The notes under the pieces are model-generated. The model was given only the letters and a program-made list of their open reading frames with translations, ran no database searches and had not been told where the DNA came from. Shown here one piece after another: positions 17,461-26,044 of a DNA stretch of 64,000 bases; positions within the stretch are counted from its first letter, which is position 1, and each line of letters starts with the position of its first letter. The stretch is from contig NZ_WWCT01000026.1 of assembly GCF_009857605.1 (NCBI RefSeq), positions 28,969 to 92,968 of the forward strand, given 5' to 3'. Source of the stretch: Duganella levis (GTDB lineage Bacteria; Pseudomonadota; Gammaproteobacteria; Burkholderiales; Burkholderiaceae_D). A program made the translations under genes and the position numbers.

Positions 17461-18507
17461 ATGAGTAACGACGCTATCAAACTGACCTCCTTCTCTCACG
17501 GCGGCGGCTGCGGCTGCAAAATCGCGCCCGGCGTGCTGTCCGAGATCCTGAAGAACTCCAACGGCTTCCCGGTGCCGAAGGAACTGCTGGTCGGGATCGA
17601 GACGTCGGATGATGCCGCCGTCTACAAGCTCAATGACGAACAGGCGCTGATCGCCACCACCGACTTCTTCATGCCGATCGTCGACGACCCGTATGACTTC
17701 GGCCGCATCGCCGCCACCAACGCCATCTCGGACGTGTACGCGATGGGCGGCACGCCGATCATGGCGCTGGCACTGGTGGGTATGCCGATCAACAAACTGC
17801 CGATAGAGGCCATCGGCCAGATCATCAAAGGCGGCGAATCGATCTGCGCGGAAGCCGGCATTCCCATCGCCGGCGGCCACACCATCGATTCGGTGGAGCC
17901 GATATACGGCCTGGTGGTCATGGGCTTGATCCATCCGTCGAAAGTGAAGCGCAATGCCGACGCCAAGGCCGGCGACGTGCTGGTGCTGGGCAAACCGCTG
18001 GGCGTGGGCGTGCTGTCAGCGGCGCTCAAAAAGGGCAAGCTGGATGACGAAGGCTACAAGGCCATGATCGCCAACACCACCAAGCTGAATAAGCCTGGCA
18101 AGGCCTTGTCCGAACTGGCCGGCGTGCACGCGATGACCGACGTCACCGGCTTCGGCCTGCTGGGCCACCTGCTGGAACTGGCGCGCGGCGCCAGGCTGGA
18201 AGCGCATCTGGAGATGGCCAGCATCCCGCTACTGCCGGGCGTCGAGCAACTGGCGCAGGATGGCTACTTCACCGGCGCCTCGGGCCGCAACTGGGAGGCG
18301 TATGGCCAGGATGTCAAGCTTGCCGAAACCATCACGCCGGCGCAGCACTCGCTGCTGACCGATCCGCAAACCTCGGGCGGCCTGCTGGTGTCGTGCGACG
18401 CCGGCAGCGTGGAGGAAGTACTGGCCCTGTTCCGCGACCAGGGCTTCGGCGACGCCGCCGTCATCGGCCGTATGGCCGCAGGCGAAGCACGCGTTATCGT
18501 CAGCTGA
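17461..18507 (+). CDS. selD: Selenide, water dikinase
   Basis: 348 residues. Makes selenophosphate from selenide and ATP, the selenium donor for selenocysteine, 2-selenouridine tRNA and selenoneine. The N-terminal catalytic loop SHGGGCGCKIAPG has Cys17 and Lys20, in the same positions as in E. coli SelD, with Cys rather than selenocysteine. The ATP-binding AIRS domains follow (TSDDAAVYKL; DVTGFGLLGHLLEL; LTDPQTSGGLLVSC). ATG 17461 is preceded by AGGA at 10 nt; ATG 17452 is an alternative. Divergent SenA-like gene suggests selenoneine supply; no selA, selB or mnmH is in the window. Confidence 0.95.
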   Translation: MSNDAIKLTSFSHGGGCGCKIAPGVLSEILKNSNGFPVPKELLVGIETSDDAAVYKLNDEQALIATTDFFMPIVDDPYDFGRIAATNAISDVYAMGGTPIMALALVGMPINKLPIEAIGQIIKGGESICAEAGIPIAGGHTIDSVEPIYGLVVMGLIHPSKVKRNADAKAGDVLVLGKPLGVGVLSAALKKGKLDDEGYKAMIANTTKLNKPGKALSELAGVHAMTDVTGFGLLGHLLELARGARLEAHLEMASIPLLPGVEQLAQDGYFTGASGRNWEAYGQDVKLAETITPAQHSLLTDPQTSGGLLVSCDAGSVEEVLALFRDQGFGDAAVIGRMAAGEARVIVS

Positions 18508-18508
18508 T

Positions 18509-18883
18509 TTATTTGCGACGCAGCCGCCAGGTGCTCCAGGCGATCAGCCAGAGCAAGGCGGCCTGGATCGGCAATCGCAGCCACAATGCCCACAGCGGTA
18601 CCGGGAACAATTCGGGCCGCTGCAGCATGTAGATATGTGCCGGCGTTACCGCCAATGTGAGCAGGAGCAGGCCGATACCGGCCGCCCTGCGCGTGCGCCC
18701 GATCAGGATGCCGGCAGCACCCAGCAGCTCAAACACGCCGCTGACCAGCACCGCCGCCACCGGCCACGGAATATACGGCGGCACGATGCGCGCTTCCGTA
18801 TCGGTGGCGACGAAGTGCATGATGCCGCCGACGAAAAACCAGATGAAGACGAAGGCCAGGCCGGCAATTTGCGCTTTGCGCAT
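18509..18883 (-). CDS. DoxX-like membrane protein
   Basis: 124 residues with four hydrophobic helices. The arrangement FFVGGIMHFVAT (first helix end), SGVFELLGAAGILIG (second) and a helix with PAHIYML fits the DoxX/DoxX-like family of small inner-membrane proteins. It is convergent with selD, 1 nt between stops, and follows the NTF2-like gene by 1 nt on its own strand, forming a two-gene operon. No function assigned. Confidence 0.8.
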   Translation of the reverse strand: MRKAQIAGLAFVFIWFFVGGIMHFVATDTEARIVPPYIPWPVAAVLVSGVFELLGAAGILIGRTRRAAGIGLLLLTLAVTPAHIYMLQRPELFPVPLWALWLRLPIQAALLWLIAWSTWRLRRK

Positions 18884-18884
18884 C

Positions 18885-19385
18885 TTATTGATCTGTGAAG
18901 TGCGTCGACCAGACCACGGAGAAGATTTTCCACTGACCGCCGCGCTTGACCATCTGCCAGGTCTCGATGCCGTAGTTTTCCACCTTGCCGTCGCCGACGA
19001 ATTCGTAGTCGAACATCACCCACGCCAGGTCGGCGTCCTGGGTGATCTTGACGTTGTAGAAGCGTTCTTCGATCGGGAACTTGGCGTTCTTGACGAACTG
19101 CGCAAAGCCGCTATAGCCGGCGAGGTTCACGCCATCGAAATTGACATCTGTCTCCGCGCGCATCTTCGCCACCTGCTTGTCGGAGGCGGGCGACGTCCAC
19201 AGGATATTCGAATGCAGCAGCAGCGACGACAGCGCCTTCACATCCTTGGCCTTCAGCGCGGCCTGGAACTGCTCGGTCACCGCCGTAATCGCCGCTACAT
19301 CCTCCGGCGTACTAATCGGCTTGGCCGGCGCGGCCAACACGGCGCCAGCAAACAACATGCACACCACAGCAGAAATCCAACGCAT
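18885..19385 (-). CDS. Exported NTF2-like protein
   Basis: 166 residues from ATG 19385, with GGGGGA 5 nt upstream. Signal peptide about 1-18 (FAGAVLAAPAK). The mature part begins with a helix (EDVAAITAVTEQFQAALKAKDVKALSSLL) and ends with WQMVKRGGQWKIFSVVWSTHF, typical of DUF4440/SnoaL-like folds. It forms an operon with the DoxX-like gene downstream. Ligand or catalytic role cannot be seen; a HxN pattern at HSNILW could sit in the pocket. Confidence 0.7.
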   Translation of the reverse strand: MRWISAVVCMLFAGAVLAAPAKPISTPEDVAAITAVTEQFQAALKAKDVKALSSLLLHSNILWTSPASDKQVAKMRAETDVNFDGVNLAGYSGFAQFVKNAKFPIEERFYNVKITQDADLAWVMFDYEFVGDGKVENYGIETWQMVKRGGQWKIFSVVWSTHFTDQ

Positions 19386-19464
19386 CAATATCCCCCTCTA
19401 TGAAAAGAGCCCTGATGTTAGGGCCGTATTGATAAAAAATCAAATCAAACAAATAAACATTCGC

Positions 19465-19494
19465 TTGACGGGCGCGGCGCGGATCGCTTACATT
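19465..19494 (+). promoter_or_regulatory. Sigma-70 promoter of the leuA leader
   Basis: TTGACG (19465-19470), 18-bp spacer, TACATT (19489-19494). Transcription is expected to begin about 7 nt after the -10, near 19501, which is the first base of the first leader peptide AUG. The promoter then drives a roughly 290-nt leader before leuA. This 400-bp gap between the divergent NTF2-like gene and leuA holds nothing else that looks protein-coding. Confidence 0.65.
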
Positions 19495-19500
19495 TAAGGA

Positions 19501-19587
19501 ATGATCTCGCATCTGCACCTATCCGCTTTCCTGCTATCGCCTGCCAGCGCCCTATCGCTAGCAGCGCGTCTACTAGCACGCGCTTAA
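19501..19587 (+). CDS. Leucine-rich leader peptide 1 of leuA (28 aa)
   Basis: ATG to TAA, 28 codons, eight of them Leu at positions 5, 7, 11, 12, 18, 20, 24 and 25; six use CTA, a codon almost absent from leuA and its neighbours, which use CTG. This is the signature of an attenuation leader whose translation senses charged tRNA-Leu. AGCGCGT (19563-19569) and ACGCGCT (19578-19584) form a 7-bp hairpin whose loop holds the last CTA CTA pair. The expected transcription start coincides with the AUG, and AAGGA directly abuts it, so translation may be leaderless. Confidence 0.7.
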   Translation: MISHLHLSAFLLSPASALSLAARLLARA

Positions 19588-19659
19588 TCCGCGTCTCAGT
19601 TGTACCCCGTGCCGGCCATAAGCCGCACCGTCTTCACAAAATCCAGGAAAGTTGTACCG

Positions 19660-19713
19660 ATGCTCCCAGCCTTGTCGCTACTGCTAAAACTACCGATCGG
19701 TTGCCGCGCCTAG
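19660..19713 (+). CDS. Leucine-rich leader peptide 2 of leuA (17 aa)
   Basis: ATG to TAG, 17 codons with six Leu (positions 2, 5, 7, 8, 9, 11), three of them CTA. AGGA lies 11 nt upstream. A 9-bp direct repeat, AGTTGTACC, occurs at 19598-19606 and again at 19650-19658 just before this start. The peptide's coding region contains the palindrome ACCGATCGGT (19692-19701); GATCGG within it can pair with CCGATC (19771-19776) directly before the leuA Shine-Dalgarno. A second leader in tandem with the first is unusual. Confidence 0.6.
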   Translation: MLPALSLLLKLPIGCRA

Positions 19714-19789
19714 TATCCCGTGGCCGCGCCGCAGCCTTTCGCCACATCGTTTAGCCAGTCCCCTATATTCCCGATCCAGGAGCATTACC

Positions 19790-21484
19790 ATGATGTTGCA
19801 GAACCCAGCGAGCAAATACCGTCCCTTCCCAGCCGTCCAATTGTCCGACCGCAGCTGGCCGAACGCCGTCATCAGCAAACCGCCAATCTGGATGAGCACC
19901 GACCTGCGCGACGGTAACCAGGCGCTGATCGAGCCAATGAGCATCGAGAAAAAACTGCGTTTCTTCGACCTGCTGATCAAGATCGGCATCAAGGAAATCG
20001 AAGTGGGCTTCCCTTCGGCGTCGCAGACCGACTTCGATTTCGTGCGCAAGCTGATTGACGAGAACCGCATCCCGGACGACGTCACCATCATCGTGCTGAC
20101 CCAGTCGCGCGAAGAGCTGATCCGCCGCACCGTGGAATCCTGCGTCGGCGCCAAGCGCGCCATCGTCCACCTGTATAACTCGGTGGCGCCAGTGTTCCGC
20201 AAAGTGGTGTTTGGCATGTCGCGCGAAGAGATCACCAACATCGCCACCACCGGCGCCAAGCTGGTGAAGGAACTGACCAGGCAGCATCCAGACACCGACT
20301 GGGGCTACGAGTACACGCCGGAGTCGTTCTCCACCACGGAGCTGGACTTCTCCAAGCATATCTGCGACGCCGTCAGCGCCATCTTCGAGCCAACCCCGAA
20401 CAAAAAACTGATCATCAACCTGCCGTCCACCGTGGAATGCAGCACGCCGAATATCTACGCCGACCAGATCGAATGGATGTCGCGCAAGCTGGCGCGCCGC
20501 GATTCGCTGATTATCTCGGTCCACCCGCACAACGACCGCGGCACCGCTGTCGCTTCGGCGGAACTGGCGGTGATGGCCGGCGCCGACCGCGTCGAGGGCT
20601 GCCTGTTCGGTAACGGTGAACGCACCGGCAACGTCGACCTGGTGACGCTGGCGCTCAACCTGTACACGCAAGGCGTCAATCCCGGCCTGGACTTCTCCGA
20701 CATCGACGAAGTGCGCAAGGTGGTTGAAGAATGCAACCAGTTGCCGGTGCACCCGCGTCACCCATATGTGGGCGACCTGGTATTCACCGCCTTCTCCGGT
20801 TCGCACCAGGACGCGATCAAGAAAGGCTTCGCCAAACAACAGGAAGGCGCGATCTGGGAGATTCCTTACCTGCCGATCGACCCGCAAGACCTGGGCCGCA
20901 GCTACGACGCCGTCATCCGCGTCAACAGCCAGTCCGGCAAAGGAGGCATGGCCTACTTGCTGGAACAGGACTTCGGCCTGGTGCTGCCGCGCCGCCTGCA
21001 GATTGAGTTCAGCCGCGCGGTGCAAGCCGTGGCCGACCAGACCGGCCTGGAAATCACCGCCGAAGGCATCTACAACATCTTCAGCAAAGAGTACTTCGAG
21101 CAGAACGCGCCGTACGCCTACCAGTCGCACAAGATGGTGGAAGACACCAGCAGCGACGAACCGGTGCAGATCGATATCGCCATGCTGCACCGTGGCGCGC
21201 CACTGGCGCTGCAAGGCGGCGGCAATGGTCCGATCGACGCCTTCGTCGACGCGCTCGGCCTGGACATCAAACTGATGGACTACCACGAGCACTCGATCGG
21301 CTCCGGCGCCAACGCCAAGGCGGCGTGCTACGTCGAACTGCGCCTGGCCAACGGCCCGACGCTGTTTGGTGCGGCCACCGACAGCAACATCCTGACCGCC
21401 TCCTTCAAGGCCGTGCTGAGCGCCGTCAATCGCCAGCTGGTGCGCTCGGAAGAAGACCAGGCCAAAGGCGCCATCTCGGCCTAA
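19790..21484 (+). CDS. leuA: 2-isopropylmalate synthase
   Basis: 564 residues, the long LeuA form. Condenses acetyl-CoA with 2-oxoisovalerate, the first committed step of leucine synthesis. Visible signatures: STDLRDGNQALIEPM near residue 35, the metal-binding HPHNDRGTAVASAEL, and NGERTGNVDLVTLAL; the C-terminal roughly 130 residues form the leucine-binding regulatory domain. CAGGAG precedes the start by 7 nt. It stands alone (no leuBCD in the window) and is probably regulated by leader-peptide translation upstream and by leucine feedback. Confidence 0.95.
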   Translation: MMLQNPASKYRPFPAVQLSDRSWPNAVISKPPIWMSTDLRDGNQALIEPMSIEKKLRFFDLLIKIGIKEIEVGFPSASQTDFDFVRKLIDENRIPDDVTIIVLTQSREELIRRTVESCVGAKRAIVHLYNSVAPVFRKVVFGMSREEITNIATTGAKLVKELTRQHPDTDWGYEYTPESFSTTELDFSKHICDAVSAIFEPTPNKKLIINLPSTVECSTPNIYADQIEWMSRKLARRDSLIISVHPHNDRGTAVASAELAVMAGADRVEGCLFGNGERTGNVDLVTLALNLYTQGVNPGLDFSDIDEVRKVVEECNQLPVHPRHPYVGDLVFTAFSGSHQDAIKKGFAKQQEGAIWEIPYLPIDPQDLGRSYDAVIRVNSQSGKGGMAYLLEQDFGLVLPRRLQIEFSRAVQAVADQTGLEITAEGIYNIFSKEYFEQNAPYAYQSHKMVEDTSSDEPVQIDIAMLHRGAPLALQGGGNGPIDAFVDALGLDIKLMDYHEHSIGSGANAKAACYVELRLANGPTLFGAATDSNILTASFKAVLSAVNRQLVRSEEDQAKGAISA

Positions 21485-21501
21485 GGCTTAGGACATAGCT
21501 A

Positions 21502-21524
21502 GCACGGAGGCGTCCCCTCCGTGC
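21502..21524 (+). terminator. Hairpin after leuA
   Basis: GCACGGAGG (21502-21510) and CCTCCGTGC (21516-21524) form a perfect 9-bp stem with a 5-nt loop, 17 nt after the leuA stop. It lacks a strong T-run, so termination may be weak or Rho-assisted. Confidence 0.6.
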
Positions 21525-21584
21525 AACCCTTATTGCTCCCCTCCCCGCTATACTGCTTTCATGTCCAATACATGGAGCAGCCGC

Positions 21585-23135
21585 ATGAATATCTCGAATC
21601 TGAAAATCGGCGCGCGCCTCGGCGTGGCCTTCGGCGCTGTCCTGGTATTGATGGCGATACTGATCGGGATCGGCCTGCAAAGGCTGAGCAGCATCAGCTC
21701 CCTCAACGACACCATCATCGACAATGACTGGGTCAAGGCCGAAGCAGCGGCCACCGTCAGCACCACCACCCGCGCCAATTCGGCGCTGACGCTGGAGCTG
21801 TTCACCACCGACGACGCCACGCGACTGGCCGCCATCAAGAGTGAGATGGACGTCAACAAGAAAACCATCACCACCGCGCTGGAGACGCTGAACCGCCTGG
21901 TCTCGCGTGACGAAGGCAAGACGCTGCTGGCGCGCATCGGCGATGAACGCAAAGCCTACGTGGCCTCGTTCACGCAAGTGGGCAAGCTGCTGGCGGACGG
22001 CCAGCGCGAAGCCGCCCTTAACCTCCTGCGCAGCGACATGCAACCCAAGCTGGGTAAGCTGCAGGACAGCGTGCGCGCGCTGAACGACTTGCAGAAAGCC
22101 GTGGTGGAAGAAAACGGCGCCGCCGTCAAACACGACATCGCGATGGCGCGCCAGATCATGGCCTGGCTTGGACTGGTGGCGCTGGCGCTCGGATTGGCGT
22201 TTGCGTGGCGCGTCACGCGCTCCATCACCGATCCAATCGGCGAGGCGCTGCGGGTGGCACGCGCGGTCGCCGCCGGCGACCTGACGCACCACATCAGCAG
22301 CAGCCAGCGCGATGAAATGGGGCAGCTGCTGGAAGCGATGGCGCAGATGAGCGCCAACCTGTCAAACATCGTCGGCCGCGTGCGCAGCGGCACCGGCGCG
22401 ATCAACACCGCCTCGGCGGAAATCGCCAGCGGCAATATGGACCTGTCATCACGCACCGAGGAGCAAGCCAGCTCGCTGGAAGAAACGGCGGCCTCGATGG
22501 AAGAACTGACCAGCACCGTCAAGCAGAACGCCGCCAACGCGCAGCAGGCCAACCAGTTGGCCAAGAGCGCTACCGAAGTCGCGCAGCGCGGCGGCGCCGT
22601 GGTGGCGCAAGTGGTGGACACCATGAACGCCATCAACGACTCATCGCGCAAAATTGTCGATATTATCAGTGTGATCGACAGCATCGCCTTCCAGACCAAT
22701 ATCCTGGCCTTGAACGCGGCGGTGGAAGCGGCGCGCGCCGGCGAACAGGGTCGCGGCTTTGCCGTGGTGGCGTCGGAAGTGCGCACGCTGGCGCAGCGTT
22801 CGGCCAGCGCCGCCAAGGAAATCAAACAATTGATCGACGACTCGGTCGACAAGGTGGCGGCCGGCGCACAACTGGTCGACCTGGCCGGCAACACCATGAG
22901 CGAAGTGCAGGACAGCGTGCGCAAGGTAACCGCGATCGTGGAAGAAATGACGCTCGCCAACCACGAGCAAAGCAGCGGCATCGAGCAAATCAACATCGCC
23001 ATCAGCCAGATGGACCAGGTCACGCAGCAGAATGCCGCCCTGGTGGAACAGGCCGCCGCAGCCGCCTCGGCCATGCAGGACCAGGCCGGCGAGCTGAACC
23101 AGGTGGTCAGCCAGTTCCGGCTCAGCGCCGGATGA
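21585..23135 (+). CDS. Methyl-accepting chemotaxis protein
   Basis: 516 residues from ATG 21585 (GGAG 8 nt upstream). Membrane helices about residues 12-32 and 185-207 flank a periplasmic four-helix-bundle sensor; HAMP follows (RVTRSITDPIGEALRVARAVAAGDL), then a signalling domain whose tip reads EAARAGEQGRGFAVVASEVRTL. No CheR-binding pentapeptide at the end (QFRLSAG). Same Tar-like class as the receptor at 11720. Ends 4 bp from the convergent LuxC-like gene, placing a motility gene beside the acyl-sugar-type cluster. Confidence 0.92.
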   Translation: MNISNLKIGARLGVAFGAVLVLMAILIGIGLQRLSSISSLNDTIIDNDWVKAEAAATVSTTTRANSALTLELFTTDDATRLAAIKSEMDVNKKTITTALETLNRLVSRDEGKTLLARIGDERKAYVASFTQVGKLLADGQREAALNLLRSDMQPKLGKLQDSVRALNDLQKAVVEENGAAVKHDIAMARQIMAWLGLVALALGLAFAWRVTRSITDPIGEALRVARAVAAGDLTHHISSSQRDEMGQLLEAMAQMSANLSNIVGRVRSGTGAINTASAEIASGNMDLSSRTEEQASSLEETAASMEELTSTVKQNAANAQQANQLAKSATEVAQRGGAVVAQVVDTMNAINDSSRKIVDIISVIDSIAFQTNILALNAAVEAARAGEQGRGFAVVASEVRTLAQRSASAAKEIKQLIDDSVDKVAAGAQLVDLAGNTMSEVQDSVRKVTAIVEEMTLANHEQSSGIEQINIAISQMDQVTQQNAALVEQAAAAASAMQDQAGELNQVVSQFRLSAG

Positions 23136-23139
23136 GCCG

Positions 23140-24363
23140 CTACAGCTGAATGCTGATGCGGCGCGTAAATGCCTGCAGCAGATTGGTGCCGTCCCAGATC
23201 ACGCCAAAATCCAGCGCCTGGCCGATTTTGGTGATGCGGTCCAGCGCGCGCATCGGCAGCTCACCCAGCCACGGCGCCATCTCCTGCGCGCTGTAACCGA
23301 ACACCGACAGTGTCTGCTCCTGGTCGCTCAAGGTGCGCAGGAAGGCCGGCGCTTCGTCAAAGCACTGCTCGTAGAACAGGCCATTGCCGCAGTGGTAGTG
23401 CTTGGCGGCCGCCAACGGGGTATTGTCCAGCAATATCCGGGTCGGGAACAGCAGCGCCGAGGTTTCCTGGTACGACGGCTCGGTGGCTACCAGGCAGGCC
23501 GTGACAAAGCGGTCCATCGCCATGCCGGGCGAATTCTCATAATCCTTGTGCGGCAGCAGTTGCGCGAACGCCTGCCAGAAGCGCTGCCGCGCCGCCGTAC
23601 AGGCCTCGGCGCCGCCGATCCAGGCCACCAGGCGTGGCGAGGAACAGGCTTGCTGCGCGAACCAGATGGCGTCGTTGTAGAAACGGCCGCACAACTCGTC
23701 CAGTGCGCCCGCATCGAGCGCGTTGACGGCGTCGGCATTCAGCATGGCGGCGGAAAAGCGGTCCGGGAAGCACAGTTCGGCCGCGGTCGGGCGCAGCGCC
23801 AGCGAGCGTATCTTGCGCACCGTGGCGTCGCCGCCCCACACCACCCGCATGTGGCAATGGGTGGAAATCTGCATGGTGATGGCGTCGTCATGCTCGTAGG
23901 TCAGCACATAGAAGCGCCCCTTCAGTTCCGATTGCGCCAGCGTGGCAGCCAGCTTGGCCAGCACAAAGCTGAGCTGCGGCCCGGCATTGCGGGAGATCCG
24001 GATGAGGTTCACATTACCGCACAACAAGGACAACAGGCTGCTGTACAGGAACACCGAGTCGACGTTGGAAGGCGCGATGTGGAACACCAGGCCGCGCCCG
24101 AAACAGGCCGAACCGTCGTCCGTCGCCAGCGCCTCTTTCAGCCTGGCGATATTGGCAGCGCGGAAGAAATTACCCAGCACCACCAGCTCAGGATAGTTGC
24201 GCGACTCCCGGTCCAGCAAGATGGACTTGCCGAACGCGATGACGAAATCCACCAGCGCCGGATCGAACGGCGCCAGCAGCTTGCGGCTGGCGCCGTCACG
24301 CAGCACGGTGTCGAGATCGCTGCCGTTGGCCTCGGCGGGCACGAAAAACTGCACATTCATCAT
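23140..24363 (-). CDS. LuxC-like acyl-CoA/acyl-protein reductase
   Basis: 407 residues. LuxC-type enzymes accept an acyl group from a LuxE-like protein or CoA onto a Cys and reduce it with NADPH to an aldehyde. The catalytic motif FAQQACSSPRLV holds Cys240; an upstream cofactor-site region reads HIAPSNVDSVF and LLCGNVNLIRISRNAG, as in the aldehyde dehydrogenase superfamily. Last gene of the minus-strand cluster, overlapping the LuxE-like stop by 1 nt (TGATG). There are no luxAB luciferase genes, so the aldehyde must have another fate. Confidence 0.85.
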   Translation of the reverse strand: MMNVQFFVPAEANGSDLDTVLRDGASRKLLAPFDPALVDFVIAFGKSILLDRESRNYPELVVLGNFFRAANIARLKEALATDDGSACFGRGLVFHIAPSNVDSVFLYSSLLSLLCGNVNLIRISRNAGPQLSFVLAKLAATLAQSELKGRFYVLTYEHDDAITMQISTHCHMRVVWGGDATVRKIRSLALRPTAAELCFPDRFSAAMLNADAVNALDAGALDELCGRFYNDAIWFAQQACSSPRLVAWIGGAEACTAARQRFWQAFAQLLPHKDYENSPGMAMDRFVTACLVATEPSYQETSALLFPTRILLDNTPLAAAKHYHCGNGLFYEQCFDEAPAFLRTLSDQEQTLSVFGYSAQEMAPWLGELPMRALDRITKIGQALDFGVIWDGTNLLQAFTRRISIQL

Positions 24364-25448
24364 CAGAACTGCCTCACATCGCTGCAGCCACGCACTTCGG
24401 CCGATTGCATGCGGCCTTGCACGTGGAAGTATTTGCCCATGCGGCCGCACGGGCAGTCGTCTTCACCCAGTAGCACGCCGACGTCCTCGGTCAGCAGGCT
24501 ATGACCGGGATAACTGCGCGGTAGCAGGCTGAGCACCTGCAGCACGCCCTGCTCGCCGACTGCGGCCGGCTTGAAGCTGATCGGGTCGCGCACGATGACG
24601 TCCGCATAGTTGGAGGCGTGCAGGTGGCCGTGCTCGCATTCCATGTAGATCGAGCCGGTCTGCTCGACCATGCCATAGTAGTTGTGCACGCGGCGCAGTC
24701 CGGCGCGCTCCAGCAGCGTGGCCTTGAATACTTCGTTCGACACGCTCTCCTCGGTCAGCTTTTTCCAGCCGCCGCCGTGGATCAGGATGCTGTCCGGGCC
24801 AAAATCCAGCCGGCTGCCGCGACGCTCCAGCGCCTGGCACAGGAACTTCCACACCACAAAGGTGAAGCCGAAGGCATAGATGCCGCGCGCGCGATGCTGG
24901 TCGCAATAGGCTTCCAGCATCTCCAGCTTGAGCGCCATCCCGGCGTCGAGCGCATAGGCGTGTTCCTTGCCATACACCGAGAAGCCGAGCACGCCGGCGG
25001 CGCGCGCGTTGAACTGGCGGCGGTCGGCCAGCAGGTTGTCGGCATCCACCACCACCATCGGCCGGCGCTGCTTGCCCAGGAAGCCGGCGACGATGGCGCC
25101 CAGCACGCGCGTCTGCATGGCCGCATTCTCGCGGTCCAGATAGATGCGCGACACCGCCTGGCCGCTGGTGCCGCTGGACGTCAGCGTCTTGAACACCTCG
25201 GCGCGCGGCACGCTCAGCAGGTCCAGGTGCTTGAACAGCCGCACCGGGATGAACGGCACCTCTTCCACCCGTTGCGCCACCGCCGGCAGCGCCAGGCTGG
25301 CGACGATTTTGGCGTACGGCGCCGAATGCTGGACATGGTGGGCGGTCAGTTCGTTCAGCAGCGCCACCAGCAGGCGCTGCTTCTCCGCCGCCGGCAAGCC
25401 ATACGGCTGGTCGGCGTTCAGTGCGGCGAAATGGTCGTAATAGCTCAT
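24363..25448 (-). CDS. LuxE-like acyl-protein synthetase
   Basis: 361 residues of the LuxE/PaaK ANL family. It activates a carboxylate with ATP and carries it as a thioester to the reductase. Motifs: LTSSGTSGQAVSRIYLD (phosphate-binding loop), YGMVEQTGSIYMECE, and the C-terminal DCPCGRMGKYFHVQGR. The tail ends RGCSDVRQF, placing the family's acyl-accepting Cys at 355. Coupled to the hydrolase gene upstream (ATGA) and LuxC downstream (TGATG), so the activation-reduction pair is intact. Confidence 0.85.
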   Translation of the reverse strand: MSYYDHFAALNADQPYGLPAAEKQRLLVALLNELTAHHVQHSAPYAKIVASLALPAVAQRVEEVPFIPVRLFKHLDLLSVPRAEVFKTLTSSGTSGQAVSRIYLDRENAAMQTRVLGAIVAGFLGKQRRPMVVVDADNLLADRRQFNARAAGVLGFSVYGKEHAYALDAGMALKLEMLEAYCDQHRARGIYAFGFTFVVWKFLCQALERRGSRLDFGPDSILIHGGGWKKLTEESVSNEVFKATLLERAGLRRVHNYYGMVEQTGSIYMECEHGHLHASNYADVIVRDPISFKPAAVGEQGVLQVLSLLPRSYPGHSLLTEDVGVLLGEDDCPCGRMGKYFHVQGRMQSAEVRGCSDVRQF

Positions 25449-26044
25449 GCGGACAACTCCCTGCCGATCGCCGCCATGGCGGCCGTGACGTCAAAATGGT
25501 CGCCGCTGAAGGCCCGGCTGGCGGCGCCGGGGTCATAGGAAAAATACGGGTCGGCATCGGGCAGGTAGATCGTACCACGCGACGTTGCCGGGGCCGCCGG
25601 ATTGAGCGGGCTGTGGCGTACCAGCGCGGCATCCGCCTCCGCCAGCTGCGCGCGGATCTGCGCGTCGGTCATGGCAGCCTTCAGGCGCTGCCCGATATCG
25701 GCCACAAAATGCTCCGGATCCAGGCGTGTGGCGCCGTAGACCGGGCACAGTTCATAGCTGGCCTGCCGCAACGGCGCCGGCAGGCGGCTGGCCAGCAGCG
25801 CCCCCAGCGAATGGGCGATCACTGCATCCACCTTCCCGCCCGCCTCGGCGACGATGACGTCTTCCAGCCGCTGCAGATACGGCCCGATGTCGCCGATGGC
25901 GCGGTAATCGATGTCCAGGATCAGCAGCCGGCATTCTTTCAGGCTGGTCAGATAAGGCAGCCAATAGCCGGAGCTGGTGAACAGGCCGTGGATCAGCAGC
26001 ACAGTCTTCTGCCGCGACCGGTTCAAAATGGTCAGACCAATCAT
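25445..26044 (-). CDS. Alpha/beta hydrolase, RBBP9/thioesterase-like
   Basis: 199 residues from ATG 26044, which overlaps the NeuB-like stop (TGATG). A compact alpha/beta hydrolase: TVLLIHGLFTSSGYW (oxyanion region), nucleophile elbow VIAHSLGALLAS with Ser in an AHSLG context, and a likely catalytic His near the end (FSGDHFDVT). It lies between the aldehyde/keto-acid enzymes and LuxE-LuxC, so a thioesterase role releasing an acyl chain from a carrier protein is attractive. That role is inference. Confidence 0.7.
   Translation of the reverse strand: MIGLTILNRSRQKTVLLIHGLFTSSGYWLPYLTSLKECRLLILDIDYRAIGDIGPYLQRLEDVIVAEAGGKVDAVIAHSLGALLASRLPAPLRQASYELCPVYGATRLDPEHFVADIGQRLKAAMTDAQIRAQLAEADAALVRHSPLNPAAPATSRGTIYLPDADPYFSYDPGAASRAFSGDHFDVTAAMAAIGRELSA

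Noticed and set aside
23140..25448. Bacterial luminescence (lux) operon
   Set aside because: Only luxC- and luxE-like genes occur. There are no luciferase subunits luxA/luxB or luxD, so light production is not supported.
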